DNA from: Pseudomonas frederiksbergensis
GTDB taxonomy: Bacteria; Pseudomonadota; Gammaproteobacteria; Pseudomonadales; Pseudomonadaceae
Direction: 5' to 3'
Length of the DNA stretch: 64,000 bases
Assembly (NCBI RefSeq): GCF_900105495.1
Contig: NZ_FNTF01000002.1
Coordinates: 278,501-342,500, forward strand
Shown here: positions 9,666 through 18,338 of the stretch, one piece after another
Layout: the number at the start of each line of letters is the position of its first letter
Numbering within the stretch: position 1 is the first letter of the stretch
The notes under the pieces: model-generated
The model's database searches: none
Seen by the model: only the letters and a program-made list of their open reading frames with translations
Told to the model about the DNA's origin: nothing
Program-made: the position numbers and the translations under genes

Positions 9666-10764
9666 AGGATTTAACCGTTACGTACTTGAGGAGAAAGTCA
9701 CTGTTTTGCGCCGGCCCGCGATACACCTCGATGGTGTCTGCCGGTAGCGGCTGATCGGTATAGGTCTCGACCGATGACACGCGAATGGCGCGCATCCCGG
9801 GGTCGTTGAGGAAACTCTGCAAGGCGGCCACTTCAGCGCCGCTGGCACCGCCGATCCGCCAGGACTGCTCGAGCACACCGCTACGCTGTTTGCCGTTACT
9901 GTCCACGCCTTGGGCAATGTCGTAGTTGCGCCGCGAAGCGTAGAAACGGGGAAAAGCCTCATCCGCGGCACGGTCGAACACTTGCGCCTGGTGGATCGCC
10001 AGCCGGACGTCGTCCGGCAGTTCCAGTTCGAGCAGATCATCGTAGTGACCCCGCACTACCAGCAAGTTGGACCCTCCATAAACCTGCTCGCCCTGACCGT
10101 CTTCAGTCAAGTATTGATCACCGCAATAACTCAGCACCGTGTCGCCGATAAAACTCTGACCGACGCTGTGGGTGATCACGTGATCCAGGTCCTGCTCCAG
10201 CACCACACCTTCGGTGAACAGCGTTTTGGCTTCGGGTCTGGCAAGGAAGGCATCGAACTGGTCGAGGCTTTTGATCACTTCCTGACCGCGCCCGGCGCAG
10301 GCATGAATAGGCTTGATGCGGATCGGGCCGGTGTAGAGCAGGTGCTCTGCCGCGGGCCGCGCATCGTCCATGGAAAAAACACTGAGGCCATCGAGCACCA
10401 CGCTGCGCACACGTTCGGAAAACAACGGTGACCAGCCTTGCGGAGCGTGAGCATTTTTGTTGCGCAACCCGTGACTGATGGCCTTGGTGCAGATGAAATC
10501 ATGCTCGACGTAACCGCCCCACAAATCCTCCGGCCCCTTGACGCCTAACTGCTGGGCGGCAGCAGCGCCAACAAGGGTCTGGGTCGGCAACAGATACAGG
10601 TCTCGTCCGTTGTGCAGTGCCGGGTCGTAACTGCCGCCGTATTGAAGCCCCAGGATCTGCGCCAGCCAACGGGCCAGCGCACGATTGGTTTCCACTTCGT
10701 GCAACGGAGCATCGGCGTGCACGGAATGGGCGACCACCAGTTTCTTGCGATTTGCTGGGGTCAT
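9655..10764 (-). CDS. DUF3182 family protein
   Basis: This 369-aa protein has no membrane segment or signal peptide. I assign it to the DUF3182 family from overall recognition. Parts of it (IRIKPIHACAGRGQEVIK, GVVLEQDL) look like the nucleotide-binding core of ATP-grasp enzymes, which would fit a ligase-type activity, but this is inference. The start is supported by a GGGGGA ribosome-binding site directly upstream. It is the first gene of a two-gene unit with the alpha/beta hydrolase. A direct repeat spaced 30 bp (10898 and 10928) lies 134-171 bp upstream. Confidence 0.65.
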   Translation of the reverse strand: MTPANRKKLVVAHSVHADAPLHEVETNRALARWLAQILGLQYGGSYDPALHNGRDLYLLPTQTLVGAAAAQQLGVKGPEDLWGGYVEHDFICTKAISHGLRNKNAHAPQGWSPLFSERVRSVVLDGLSVFSMDDARPAAEHLLYTGPIRIKPIHACAGRGQEVIKSLDQFDAFLARPEAKTLFTEGVVLEQDLDHVITHSVGQSFIGDTVLSYCGDQYLTEDGQGEQVYGGSNLLVVRGHYDDLLELELPDDVRLAIHQAQVFDRAADEAFPRFYASRRNYDIAQGVDSNGKQRSGVLEQSWRIGGASGAEVAALQSFLNDPGMRAIRVSSVETYTDQPLPADTIEVYRGPAQNSDFLLKYVTVKSYDG

Positions 10765-10897
10765 GCGTCCCCCTTCAATCTGCGCTTGATGAATGTAGTT
10801 GAAGGGGTGCAGAGATCAGGCCAACGGGGGCTCAGGACAAACGTTTTCCAAATCAGCCAGTTGCGAAAAACATGATGGCACCCTGCCTGTTTGATTC

Positions 10898-10935
10898 TGC
10901 ACGACAGCCTTCAACATTCCGGCATTTTGCACGAC
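10898..10935. promoter_or_regulatory. Direct repeat upstream of DUF3182 gene (possible operator)
   Basis: TGCACGAC occurs at 10898-10905 and again at 10928-10935, exactly 30 bp (about three helical turns) apart. Each copy is followed within a few bases by AGCC. It lies in the 207-bp gap between the regulator stop and the DUF3182 start. Such spacing could suit a dimeric activator. No regulator can be named. Confidence 0.3.
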
Positions 10936-10971
10936 CGAAGCCGTACACATTTTTGATCTGTTGTGATCTGG

Positions 10972-11964
10972 CTACCGAGTTACGGCAGTCGGTGTCACCC
11001 CAAACCGCGTCCGGTAGTCACTCGGCGCCAACCCGGTAATCTTCTTGAACGTCGCCCGAAACGCACTCGGATCCTGATACCCCACCGTCCAGGCAATGTG
11101 ATCGATGGTGCCGTTGGTGAACTCGAGCATTTCCCGGGCCTTGCCGACCCGCAGGTGCTGGCAATACTCGGTGGGTTTGAGCCCGGTGGCCGCACGAAAT
11201 CGACGCAGGAACGTGCGCTCTTCCAGCCCTGCCCGCTCGGCCATCGTTGCCAGCGACACATCGGTCGCTCCGGTGCTCTGCAGCCAATGCTGGACCTTGA
11301 GAATCGAAGCATCGCCATGGCTGAGAATGGGTGAAAAATTGCTGCCGCATTCACTCGCGCTGTCGCTGTGTTCCACCACCAGAAACCGCGCGGTACCGGT
11401 GGCGATGCTCGGCCCCAGCAGGCGGTTGACCAGGCGCAAACCCAGTTCGGACCAAGCCATCAGCCCGGCGGTGGTGATCAGGTCGCCGTCGTCGACGATG
11501 GGCGTGTCGGCCTTGAGCTTGATCGCCGGATAACGCTCGGCGAAGGCCTTGGCCGAGGTCCAGTGAGTGGTGGCGCTGCGACCGTCGAGCAGGCCGCTCT
11601 CGGCCAGCAGAATCGACCCCACACAAACCCCGCCGAGTGTCGCGCCATTGGCGTGTTGCTGACGCAGCCAGCGAACCAGCCCCTGCGGTGCCTGGCCTTC
11701 GGAAAAACCGCCGATCGACGGCGGGATCAGCACCGCCACCAACGCACCATCCGCCGCGGGATGACTGTCGTAGACCCGCTCGGGCGCCTGATCGCCGTCA
11801 ACCTGCCAATGGCTGACCCGCAGCAACGGCAATTGCACCGCCTGATGCTCGGCGGCAATCCGGTTCGCCACCCCGAACAAGTCCGTCAACCCATGCACCG
11901 CCGCCATTTGCGCACCCGGATAGATCAGCACGCCCAACTCGGCGATTGGCCTTTGTGCATCCAT
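10972..11964 (-). CDS. GlxA-type AraC-family transcriptional regulator with DJ-1/PfpI-like domain
   Basis: This 330-aa protein has an N-terminal DJ-1/PfpI-like (class I amidotransferase-like) domain (about 10-190) with the nucleophile elbow GGVCVGSILLAESGLL. A C-terminal AraC DNA-binding domain (about 225-325) has two helix-turn-helix units, ending in GYQDPSAFRATFKKITGLAPSDYR. I use the ATG at 11964, preceded by GGGGGA, because the family sequence begins there; longer frames start inside the divergent gene. GlxA-like regulators often control catabolism of small nitrogen compounds. It is divergent from, and so may control, the adjacent cysteine hydrolase. Confidence 0.9.
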   Translation of the reverse strand: MDAQRPIAELGVLIYPGAQMAAVHGLTDLFGVANRIAAEHQAVQLPLLRVSHWQVDGDQAPERVYDSHPAADGALVAVLIPPSIGGFSEGQAPQGLVRWLRQQHANGATLGGVCVGSILLAESGLLDGRSATTHWTSAKAFAERYPAIKLKADTPIVDDGDLITTAGLMAWSELGLRLVNRLLGPSIATGTARFLVVEHSDSASECGSNFSPILSHGDASILKVQHWLQSTGATDVSLATMAERAGLEERTFLRRFRAATGLKPTEYCQHLRVGKAREMLEFTNGTIDHIAWTVGYQDPSAFRATFKKITGLAPSDYRTRFGVTPTAVTR

Positions 11965-12066
11965 TGTCAGTTTTCCCCCTTCTATTGTCGGTGCGGCCAA
12001 TCCTCGGACAGCCTGCCAGACCCAATACTTCACTCCACACCCAACAAGCACTTCGAGGAAACAGTC

Positions 12067-12621
12067 ATGGCCAAGCAAGCACTCATCGTAGTCGATATCC
12101 AAAATGACTACTTCCCCCAAGGCAAGTGGCCGCTGGTCGGCGCCGACGCTGCTGCGGACAACGCCGTTCGTCTGCTCAAAGCCTTTCGCGACGCCGGTGA
12201 TTCGGTGGTGCACATCCGCCACGAATTCACCTCCGACGAAGCGCCCTTCTTCACTCCGGGCTCAGAAGGCGCGAAGCTGCACCCCAAAGTCCTCAACCGT
12301 GCCGACGAGCCGGTCGTGCTCAAACACTTCGTCAACTCGTTCCGCGAAACCGATCTGAAATCGATCCTCGACGAGCAAGGCATCAAGGAACTGGTGATCG
12401 TCGGCAGCATGAGCCACATGTGCGTCGATGGCATCACCCGCGCCGCCGCCGACTTTGGCTACACCGTCACAGTGATCCACGACGCCTGCGCTACTCGTGA
12501 CCTGGAGTTCAACGGCATCACTGTTCCGGCAGCCCACGTGCACGCTGCCTTCATGTCAGCCCTGGGTTTTGCCTACGCCAGCGTAGTGTCCACTGACGAG
12601 TTCCTGGCGGCGCATCACTGA
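12067..12621 (+). CDS. Cysteine hydrolase, isochorismatase/nicotinamidase family
   Basis: This 184-aa protein has the family's catalytic triad: Asp10 (in VVDIQNDY), Lys86 (VLKHFVNSF) and Cys119 (SHMCVDG). It likely hydrolyses a small amide or vinyl ether in the cytoplasm; the substrate is not determinable. I selected the ATG at 12067 (AGGA at 12056-12059), since the longer open frame upstream is antisense to the regulator gene. The 102-bp divergent gap to the GlxA-type regulator suggests shared control. A strong terminator follows. Confidence 0.88.
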   Translation: MAKQALIVVDIQNDYFPQGKWPLVGADAAADNAVRLLKAFRDAGDSVVHIRHEFTSDEAPFFTPGSEGAKLHPKVLNRADEPVVLKHFVNSFRETDLKSILDEQGIKELVIVGSMSHMCVDGITRAAADFGYTVTVIHDACATRDLEFNGITVPAAHVHAAFMSALGFAYASVVSTDEFLAAHH

Positions 12622-12655
12622 TCAACGCTTGCAATCCGACATTCCCGAAACAAGG

Positions 12656-12691
12656 AAGGCCAGTCACGTGCGCACGTGACTGGCCTTTTTT
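12656..12691 (+). terminator. Rho-independent terminator after cysteine hydrolase gene
   Basis: A perfect 32-bp palindrome (left half AAGGCCAGTCACGTGC) is followed by a run of T residues ending at 12691. It starts 35 bp after the stop codon. Confidence 0.9.
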
Positions 12692-12760
12692 CTGAGACTT
12701 ACGGCCGAAAAGCCGGATAATGGCGACCAAATCGTCTAGCCGTTATTCTGGTAATCCCCC

Positions 12761-14965
12761 ATGGAAATCAAGGTCAACTTTCTCGACAACCTTCGACTTG
12801 AAGCCAAGTTCGACGACTTCACGGTGGTGGCCGATCAACCTATCCGCTACAAAGGCGATGGCTCGGCACCGGGTCCGTTCGACTACTTCCTGGCGTCGTC
12901 GGCGTTGTGTGCCGCCTACTTCGTGAAGTTGTATTGCAGCACGCGCAATATCCCCACCGAGAACATCCGCCTGTCGCAGAACAATATTGTTGACCCGGAA
13001 AACCGTTACAACCAGATTTTCAAGATCCAGGTCGAGCTACCGGCAGACATCTCCGACAAGGATCGCCAAGGCATCCTGCGTTCCATCGACCGTTGCACCG
13101 TGAAAAAAGTGGTGCAAGCCGGGCCTGAGTTTGTGATCGAAGAAGTGGAAAACCTCGACGCCGATGCCCAGGCGTTGCTGATGCCTGCGTCCAATTCAGA
13201 GGCGCACACCTATATCGCGGGCAAGGATCTGCCGCTGGAGCAAACCATCGCCAACATGTCGGCCATCCTGGCGGACCTGGGCATGAAGATTGAAATCGCC
13301 TCGTGGCGCAATATCGTGCCTAACGTGTGGTCGCTGCATATCCGCGACGCGCACTCACCAATGTGCTTTACCAACGGCAAGGGTGCGACCAAGGAAGGCG
13401 CGTTGGCGTCGGCGTTGGGCGAGTTTATCGAGCGACTCAACTGCAACTTCTTCTACAACGACCAGTTCTGGGGCGAAGACATCGCCAACGCTGCGTTTGT
13501 GCACTACCCGGACGAACGCTGGTTCAAGCCTGGCCGTAAAGATGAACTGCCAACTGAGATTCTCGACGAGTACTGCCTGAAGATTTACAACCGCGACGGC
13601 GAGCTGCGTGGCTCCCACCTGATCGATACCAACTCGGGCAATGAAGAGCGCGGCATCTGCTCGCTGCCGTACGTGCGTCAGTCGGACGGCGAGGTGGTGT
13701 ACTTCCCGTCCAACCTGATTGAAAACCTGTTCCTGAGCAACGGCATGAGTGCCGGTAACACACTGGCCGAAGCCCAGGTGCAGTGCCTGTCGGAGATCTT
13801 CGAGCGCGCGGTAAAGCGCGAAATCATCGAAGGCGAATTCGCACTCCCGGATGTGCCGGCCAGCGTGCTGGCGAAGTACCCCGCCATACTGGCCGGTATT
13901 CAGGCACTGGAAGAGCAGGGATTCCCTGTGTTGGTGAAGGATGCGTCCCTGGGGGGTGAATTCCCGGTGATGTGCGTCACGTTGATGAACCCGCGTACCG
14001 GCGGTGTGTTCGCCTCGTTCGGCGCGCACCCGAGCCTGGAAGTGGCGCTGGAACGCAGCCTGACCGAATTGCTGCAGGGCCGCAGCTTCGAAGGCCTCAA
14101 CGACCTGCCCCAGCCGACGTTTGAAGGCCATGCGGTGACCGAGCCGAACAACTTCGTCGAGCACTTTATCGACTCCAGCGGCGTGGTGTCGTGGCGCTTC
14201 TTCAGTGCCAAATCGGATTACGAATTCGTGGAGTGGGACTTCTCCGGCCAGGGTGAAAACTCGAATGCCGAGGAAGCCGCGACCTTGTTCGGCATTCTCG
14301 AAGGCATGGGCAAGGAAGTGTACATGGCGGTCTACGAGCATATCGGCGCCAAGGCCTGCCGCATCCTCGTACCGGACTATTCGGAAATCTATCCCGCGGA
14401 TGATCTGATCTGGGACAACACCAACAAAGCGCTGTTCTTCCGTGCCGACATCCTCAACCTGCATCGCCTGGACGAAGAAGAACTGCAATCGCTGGTTGAA
14501 CGTCTGGTGGAAAGTGAGCTGGACGACTACACCGACATCACCAGCCTGATCGGCATCGAATTTGACGACAATACGGCGTGGGGCCAGCTGACGATCCTGG
14601 AGTTGAAGCTGCTGATTTATCTCGCCTTGCAGCAATATGAAGAGGCGAAAGAGGCGGTAGAAATGTTCCTGCAGTACAACGACAACACGGTTGAACGCGG
14701 CTTGTTCTACCAAGCGGTCAATGTGGTGCTGGAGATGAAGCTGGACGAAGACCTGGAACTGGAAGACTACGAGGCCAATTTCCGCCGGATGTTTGGCAAC
14801 GAGCGCACGGATGCAGCGATCGGCTCGGTGGACGGCAGCGTGCGTTTCCATGGCTTGACGCCGACCAGCCTGAAACTGGAGGGGCTCGACAGGCACCTGC
14901 GGTTGATCGATAGCTACAAGAAACTGCACTCGGCAAGGGCCAACGTGACCGCGTTATTCAGTTAA
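12761..14965 (+). CDS. ycaO: OsmC-YcaO fusion protein (probable ribosomal S12 methylthiolation accessory factor)
   Basis: This 734-aa protein has an N-terminal OsmC-like domain (about 1-135, with GPFDYFLASSALCAAYFVK) and a YcaO domain (about 145-590). The YcaO domain has MCFTNGKGATKEGALASALGEFIERL, the conserved ATP/Mg-binding region of YcaO enzymes, and ends in a TPR-like tail. E. coli YcaO (586 aa) has the YcaO part and is reported to assist RimO-dependent beta-methylthiolation of the S12 aspartate. YcaO domains generally activate amide backbones with ATP. The OsmC extension suggests a thiol or peroxide-sensing role. The substrate residue is present in this window's RpsL (Asp89 counting Met). 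Confidence 0.85.
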   Translation: MEIKVNFLDNLRLEAKFDDFTVVADQPIRYKGDGSAPGPFDYFLASSALCAAYFVKLYCSTRNIPTENIRLSQNNIVDPENRYNQIFKIQVELPADISDKDRQGILRSIDRCTVKKVVQAGPEFVIEEVENLDADAQALLMPASNSEAHTYIAGKDLPLEQTIANMSAILADLGMKIEIASWRNIVPNVWSLHIRDAHSPMCFTNGKGATKEGALASALGEFIERLNCNFFYNDQFWGEDIANAAFVHYPDERWFKPGRKDELPTEILDEYCLKIYNRDGELRGSHLIDTNSGNEERGICSLPYVRQSDGEVVYFPSNLIENLFLSNGMSAGNTLAEAQVQCLSEIFERAVKREIIEGEFALPDVPASVLAKYPAILAGIQALEEQGFPVLVKDASLGGEFPVMCVTLMNPRTGGVFASFGAHPSLEVALERSLTELLQGRSFEGLNDLPQPTFEGHAVTEPNNFVEHFIDSSGVVSWRFFSAKSDYEFVEWDFSGQGENSNAEEAATLFGILEGMGKEVYMAVYEHIGAKACRILVPDYSEIYPADDLIWDNTNKALFFRADILNLHRLDEEELQSLVERLVESELDDYTDITSLIGIEFDDNTAWGQLTILELKLLIYLALQQYEEAKEAVEMFLQYNDNTVERGLFYQAVNVVLEMKLDEDLELEDYEANFRRMFGNERTDAAIGSVDGSVRFHGLTPTSLKLEGLDRHLRLIDSYKKLHSARANVTALFS

Positions 14966-14975
14966 TAGCGCCAAC

Positions 14976-15007
14976 AAAAAAGCGAAGCCAGATGGCTTCG
15001 CTTTTTT
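14976..15007 (+). terminator. Rho-independent terminator after ycaO
   Basis: The stem AAAAAAGCGAAGCC / GGCTTCGCTTTTTT (14976-14989 and 14994-15007) has a 4-base loop and lies 11 bp after the stop. The A/T-rich outer stem also gives a U-tract on the opposite strand, so it could also stop the convergent flavodoxin transcript. Confidence 0.88.
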
Positions 15008-15107
15008 GTTACTGACTGGAGAACTGCGCGTTTCGCCGAAGCGGCAAAGCGGATTTTCGATCTGTGCCATTTATCAGATATCTGATCCCACCGATTGAAT
15101 AAGGGGG

Positions 15108-15797
15108 TCAGTCTTTAAATTGCTTCCATTCGTCGATCCCTGCGAGATTGCGCCGCCGGTTTTCCTGTGCATCGATCCTCTGGGAAGGAAACTTGTCTGC
15201 ACCGACTGCCCAACGTGCCGTCGCTCGCGCCACCCTACGTCCAAAGCGCTCCGCGCTAAGCCTGTCGCCTGGATGCGGAGCGTTCTCCGCCGTGCCCTCA
15301 TTCAGGCTTTGAGTCATCAGGCCTAGCCATGATCCGTTGACGTTCACGTCGTTGAAACCGCCATCGGGATAGTTGCCACCCGGCAAATCCCCGGCGCTTA
15401 CCCACATCATTCCCATTTGCGCCGCGAAGATCGACATCTGCTGCAGCGTTACGAGCTTGTCGCCGGAGCGCGCTCCAGAGTTTGTGAACCCGGCGGCGAT
15501 CTTGTCCTTCCACTCCTGGCTACGCCAAGGCGCGATACCAGCCTCGAGGAACAGCTTGAACAATCCATGGGCCGACCCCATGTAGGTGGGCGCACCAAAG
15601 ATTATGGCGTCAGCCTCCGCTAGCCGGCTCATGACAGCATCATCACGCCACCTGCCATCACTACCGATCTGAGCGGGCACAATCTCGATGAGTTCGGCAC
15701 ATGTTCCCGCAACCACTGCTGCGCCTTGCTGGACATGCTCCGCGACAGTCCGTGTGTGTCCTCGTCCGGATGAATACACAATTACGACGATAGTCAT
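15108..15797 (-). CDS. Flavodoxin-family NAD(P)H-dependent oxidoreductase (WrbA-like)
   Basis: This 229-aa protein has the flavodoxin FMN phosphate-binding loop YSSGRGHTRTVAEHV near the N-terminus, FGAPTYMGSAHG (about 67-78) for the isoalloxazine ring, and FTNSGARSGDK. This is typical of WrbA/flavodoxin reductases acting on quinones or nitro compounds. The C-terminal 30-40 residues are less family-like. The stop codon falls inside a TTTAAAGACTGACCCCC sequence (minus strand), which looks like an inserted repeat, so the natural C-terminus may have been altered. It stands alone downstream of glyA, 133 bp away. Confidence 0.8.
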   Translation of the reverse strand: MTIVVIVYSSGRGHTRTVAEHVQQGAAVVAGTCAELIEIVPAQIGSDGRWRDDAVMSRLAEADAIIFGAPTYMGSAHGLFKLFLEAGIAPWRSQEWKDKIAAGFTNSGARSGDKLVTLQQMSIFAAQMGMMWVSAGDLPGGNYPDGGFNDVNVNGSWLGLMTQSLNEGTAENAPHPGDRLSAERFGRRVARATARWAVGADKFPSQRIDAQENRRRNLAGIDEWKQFKD

Positions 15798-15930
15798 TTA
15801 TTTCTCCTGATTAGGACTGCCACTGGATACGGGTTGGTGCCGTAACTCTAAGACAACAGGTCACTATTCGCGAGGGCTAAAACCGTTGAACACCCGGCCA
15901 CCACCCGATCACGCAATGGCCGGGCCGGAC

Positions 15931-17196
15931 TCAGCGATAGACCGGAAAACGACGGCACAGCGCGACAACCTGTTCGCGCACGTGGTGCTCGACCTTGTCG
16001 CTTTCACCGTTTTCCAGGGCGTCCAGTACGTCGCATAACCAGCAGGCCACTTGCTCGCAAGCCTCCACATCAAACCCGCGGGTGGTCACCGCCGGGGTGC
16101 CGATACGAAGGCCGGAGGTCACAAACGGTGAGCGCGGGTCATTCGGCACCGAGTTTTTGTTGGCGGTGATAAAGGCACTGCTCAGGGCCGCGTCGGCCTC
16201 CTTGCCGGTGTATGGCTTGTCGGACAGGTCGATCAGCATCATGTGGTTGTCGGTGCCGCCCGAGACGATCTTGTACCCGCGCTTTTGCAACACCCCGGCC
16301 ATGGCCCGGGCGTTGATGACCACTTGGGTCTGGTAAATTCTAAACTCCGGCGCAAGCGCTTCCTTGAACGCCACGGCCTTGGCCGCGATCTGGTGCATCA
16401 GCGGCCCACCCTGTACGCCGGGAAACACAGCGGAGTCGAGCTTTTTGTAGAAAGCTTCATCCTGTCCCTTGGACAAAATCAAACCGCCGCGTGGCCCGCG
16501 CAGGGTTTTGTGCGTGGTGCTGGTGACCACATGCGCATGGGGAAGCGGGTCCGGGTATTCGCCCGCGGCGACCAGCCCGGCGACGTGGGCCATATCGACC
16601 CAGAAGATAGCCCCTACCTTGTCGGCAATGCTGCGCATGCGTGCCCAGTCCTTGTACCGCGAATACGCGGAAAAACCACCGATCAACATTTTTGGGCGTG
16701 TCTGCAGTGCGATGCGCTCCATCTCGTCATAGTCAAGAAAGCCGGTTTTCGGGTTCAGTCCGTAAGGCACGATGGTGTAGTGACGCCCCGAAAAGTTGGC
16801 CGGGTTGCCGTGGGTCAGGTGACCGCCCTGGGCCAGGTTCATGCCCATCACCGTGTCACCGGGGTTGATCAGTGCCAGGAAGACCGCCGCGTTGGCCTGG
16901 GCGCCCGCATGGGGTTGCACGTTGGCGTAGTCGCAGTCGAACAAGGCCTTGACCCGCTTGATGGCCAGCCGCTCGGCCACATCGACGTATTCGCAGCCGC
17001 TGTAATAGCGCTTGCCGGGGTAGCCTTCGGCGTACTTGTTGGTGAGCACCGTGCTCTGGGTTTTCATCACCAGCGGGCTGGCATAGTTTTCCGAGGCGAT
17101 CAGCTCGATATGGTCTTCCTGGCGATGCTCTTCGTTGTGAATCGATTCATACAGCTCAGGGTCGAAAGCGTTGAGGGTCAGCGTCGAGTCGTACAT
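15931..17196 (-). CDS. glyA: Serine hydroxymethyltransferase
   Basis: This 421-aa PLP enzyme interconverts serine + tetrahydrofolate with glycine + methylenetetrahydrofolate. The PLP-binding Lys230 is in [13 protein letters not shown]. Also visible are [26 protein letters not shown] and [19 protein letters not shown], all standard GlyA blocks. The start ATG at 17196 gives the canonical MYDSTLTL beginning; the frame is open further upstream but that extension is not family sequence. It is the last gene of a PLP-themed unit after the BenE transporter, YggS-like protein and aminotransferase remnant. It is probably a secondary SHMT rather than the housekeeping copy, inferred from context. Confidence 0.92.
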   Translation of the reverse strand: MYDSTLTLNAFDPELYESIHNEEHRQEDHIELIASENYASPLVMKTQSTVLTNKYAEGYPGKRYYSGCEYVDVAERLAIKRVKALFDCDYANVQPHAGAQANAAVFLALINPGDTVMGMNLAQGGHLTHGNPANFSGRHYTIVPYGLNPKTGFLDYDEMERIALQTRPKMLIGGFSAYSRYKDWARMRSIADKVGAIFWVDMAHVAGLVAAGEYPDPLPHAHVVTSTTHKTLRGPRGGLILSKGQDEAFYKKLDSAVFPGVQGGPLMHQIAAKAVAFKEALAPEFRIYQTQVVINARAMAGVLQKRGYKIVSGGTDNHMMLIDLSDKPYTGKEADAALSSAFITANKNSVPNDPRSPFVTSGLRIGTPAVTTRGFDVEACEQVACWLCDVLDALENGESDKVEHHVREQVVALCRRFPVYR

Positions 17197-17221
17197 GGGC
17201 AAAGTGTCCTTGGTCAAGAAT

Positions 17222-17469
17222 TCAAGCGGAGGGTGACAGCAGGCGCGTGATGCGCGCGGCGATGTCGTCGATCTGTGCGTCATCGCAGATCAGCGGCGCC
17301 CGTGAAAACTGTTGTCCATCACCAACACTTGCGGCTGGGTCACCTGCTCCTGCCATGGGATACGAAACAGGTTGGTCGTGTGCAGCAACACCGTGGCGCC
17401 CTGGCCTCGGCTGAACGAAACCGGTTGTCGGGCTGAGGTGTGCATGAGGTAAGCGGGTGCAGCGGACAT
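17222..17469 (-). pseudogene. Remnant of class-III (acetylornithine-type) aminotransferase gene
   Basis: The 248-bp remnant keeps the ribosome-binding site (GGAAGG) and start at 17469. It preserves pieces of a family that is normally about 400 aa: the N-terminus YLMHTSARQPVSFSRGQGA, then HTTNLFRIPWQEQ, then QPQVLVMDNSFHGR. After a stop, the C-terminus continues in another frame ([20 protein letters not shown]). Each piece is in correct family order, so large internal segments, including the PLP lysine, have been deleted and the frame broken. No functional enzyme can result. It lies between glyA and the YggS-like gene in the same orientation. Confidence 0.8.
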
Positions 17470-17492
17470 TGCGGGCCTTCCTGTAGAGGGGA

Positions 17493-18338
17493 TCAACGGC
17501 TGGGAGTGATCGACAACAACGTGTCTTCACTGAGGGGGCGGGCATCGGCGGTCGGCCAGTAGTAGGTATCCGGCATGGCTCGGGCGCCGAAGATCGCCTG
17601 TCCGACGCGCACCACGGTCGCGCCCTCTTCAATGGCGATTTCAAAGTCGCCCGACATGCCCATCGACAGCTCTTGCGGCGACACCCCATCAGGGGCGCAA
17701 TGACGCAAGCGGTCGCGCAATTCACGCAGCCGGACGAAGCATGGGCGCACCCGCACCGCGTCGGCCGAGAACAGCGCCAGCGTCATCAACCCGCGAACCC
17801 GCAGTGTCGGGAACGCTGGCATAGTCTCCAGGAAAGCCGCCACGTCATCGGGCGCCAGCCCGTACTTGCGGGCTTCGCCTGAGGTATTGACCTGGACGAA
17901 CACGTCCATCTGCCGACCTTCAATGCGCAGGCGACGGTCCAGCGCCTCGGCCACCCGCAGGCTGTCCAGGGCCTGGAACTCACTGGCGAAGCGTGCGACC
18001 TGCTTGGCCTTGTTGGTCTGCAAGTGGCCGATCACCGACCATTGCAGGTCTTGCAGGTCGGTCATGGCTTCCCACTTGCGCTGTGCTTCCTGCACCTTGT
18101 TCTCGCCCAGCAGGCGGCAACCGGCGGCATAGGCCAGACGCAGGTGAGCTTCATCAAAGGTTTTGCTGACCGGCAGCAAGCGCACACCGGCCGGGTCCCG
18201 CCCTACCCGATGGCACGCCTCGACAATGCGTTGCTGCACGGCGGCCAGGTTGCGGCGAAAGTCTTCGACACTGTCGGCCTGTGGGTAACGACCATGGCGC
18301 GCATGCAGGATGTTGAGGTCTTCGGTTTGATCAGGCAT
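17493..18338 (-). CDS. YggS/PLPBP family pyridoxal-phosphate-binding protein
   Basis: This 281-aa protein has an alanine-racemase-like barrel with the PLP lysine Lys59 in LLPVSKTF, GENKVQEAQRKWE, WSVIGHLQTNKAK, ELSMGMSGDFEIAIEEGATVVRVGQAIFG, all diagnostic of YggS/PLPBP. The family keeps free PLP under control rather than catalysing a known reaction. It is longer than the usual ~230 aa, with about 25 extra N-terminal residues and a C-terminal tail. It is therefore probably a locus-specific paralogue rather than the housekeeping copy usually next to pilT/proC. Its start shares one base with the upstream benE stop (TGATG). Confidence 0.88.
   Translation of the reverse strand: MPDQTEDLNILHARHGRYPQADSVEDFRRNLAAVQQRIVEACHRVGRDPAGVRLLPVSKTFDEAHLRLAYAAGCRLLGENKVQEAQRKWEAMTDLQDLQWSVIGHLQTNKAKQVARFASEFQALDSLRVAEALDRRLRIEGRQMDVFVQVNTSGEARKYGLAPDDVAAFLETMPAFPTLRVRGLMTLALFSADAVRVRPCFVRLRELRDRLRHCAPDGVSPQELSMGMSGDFEIAIEEGATVVRVGQAIFGARAMPDTYYWPTADARPLSEDTLLSITPSR

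Noticed and set aside
11368..12066. A possible N-terminal extension of the cysteine hydrolase across the GlxA regulator
   Set aside because: The extension is antisense to a well-supported regulator gene. The family start and a ribosome-binding site sit at 12067.
15073..15086. The perfect palindrome ATCAGATATCTGAT as an operator
   Set aside because: It lies downstream of convergent genes with no start nearby. A single 14-bp palindrome is not enough to call a function.
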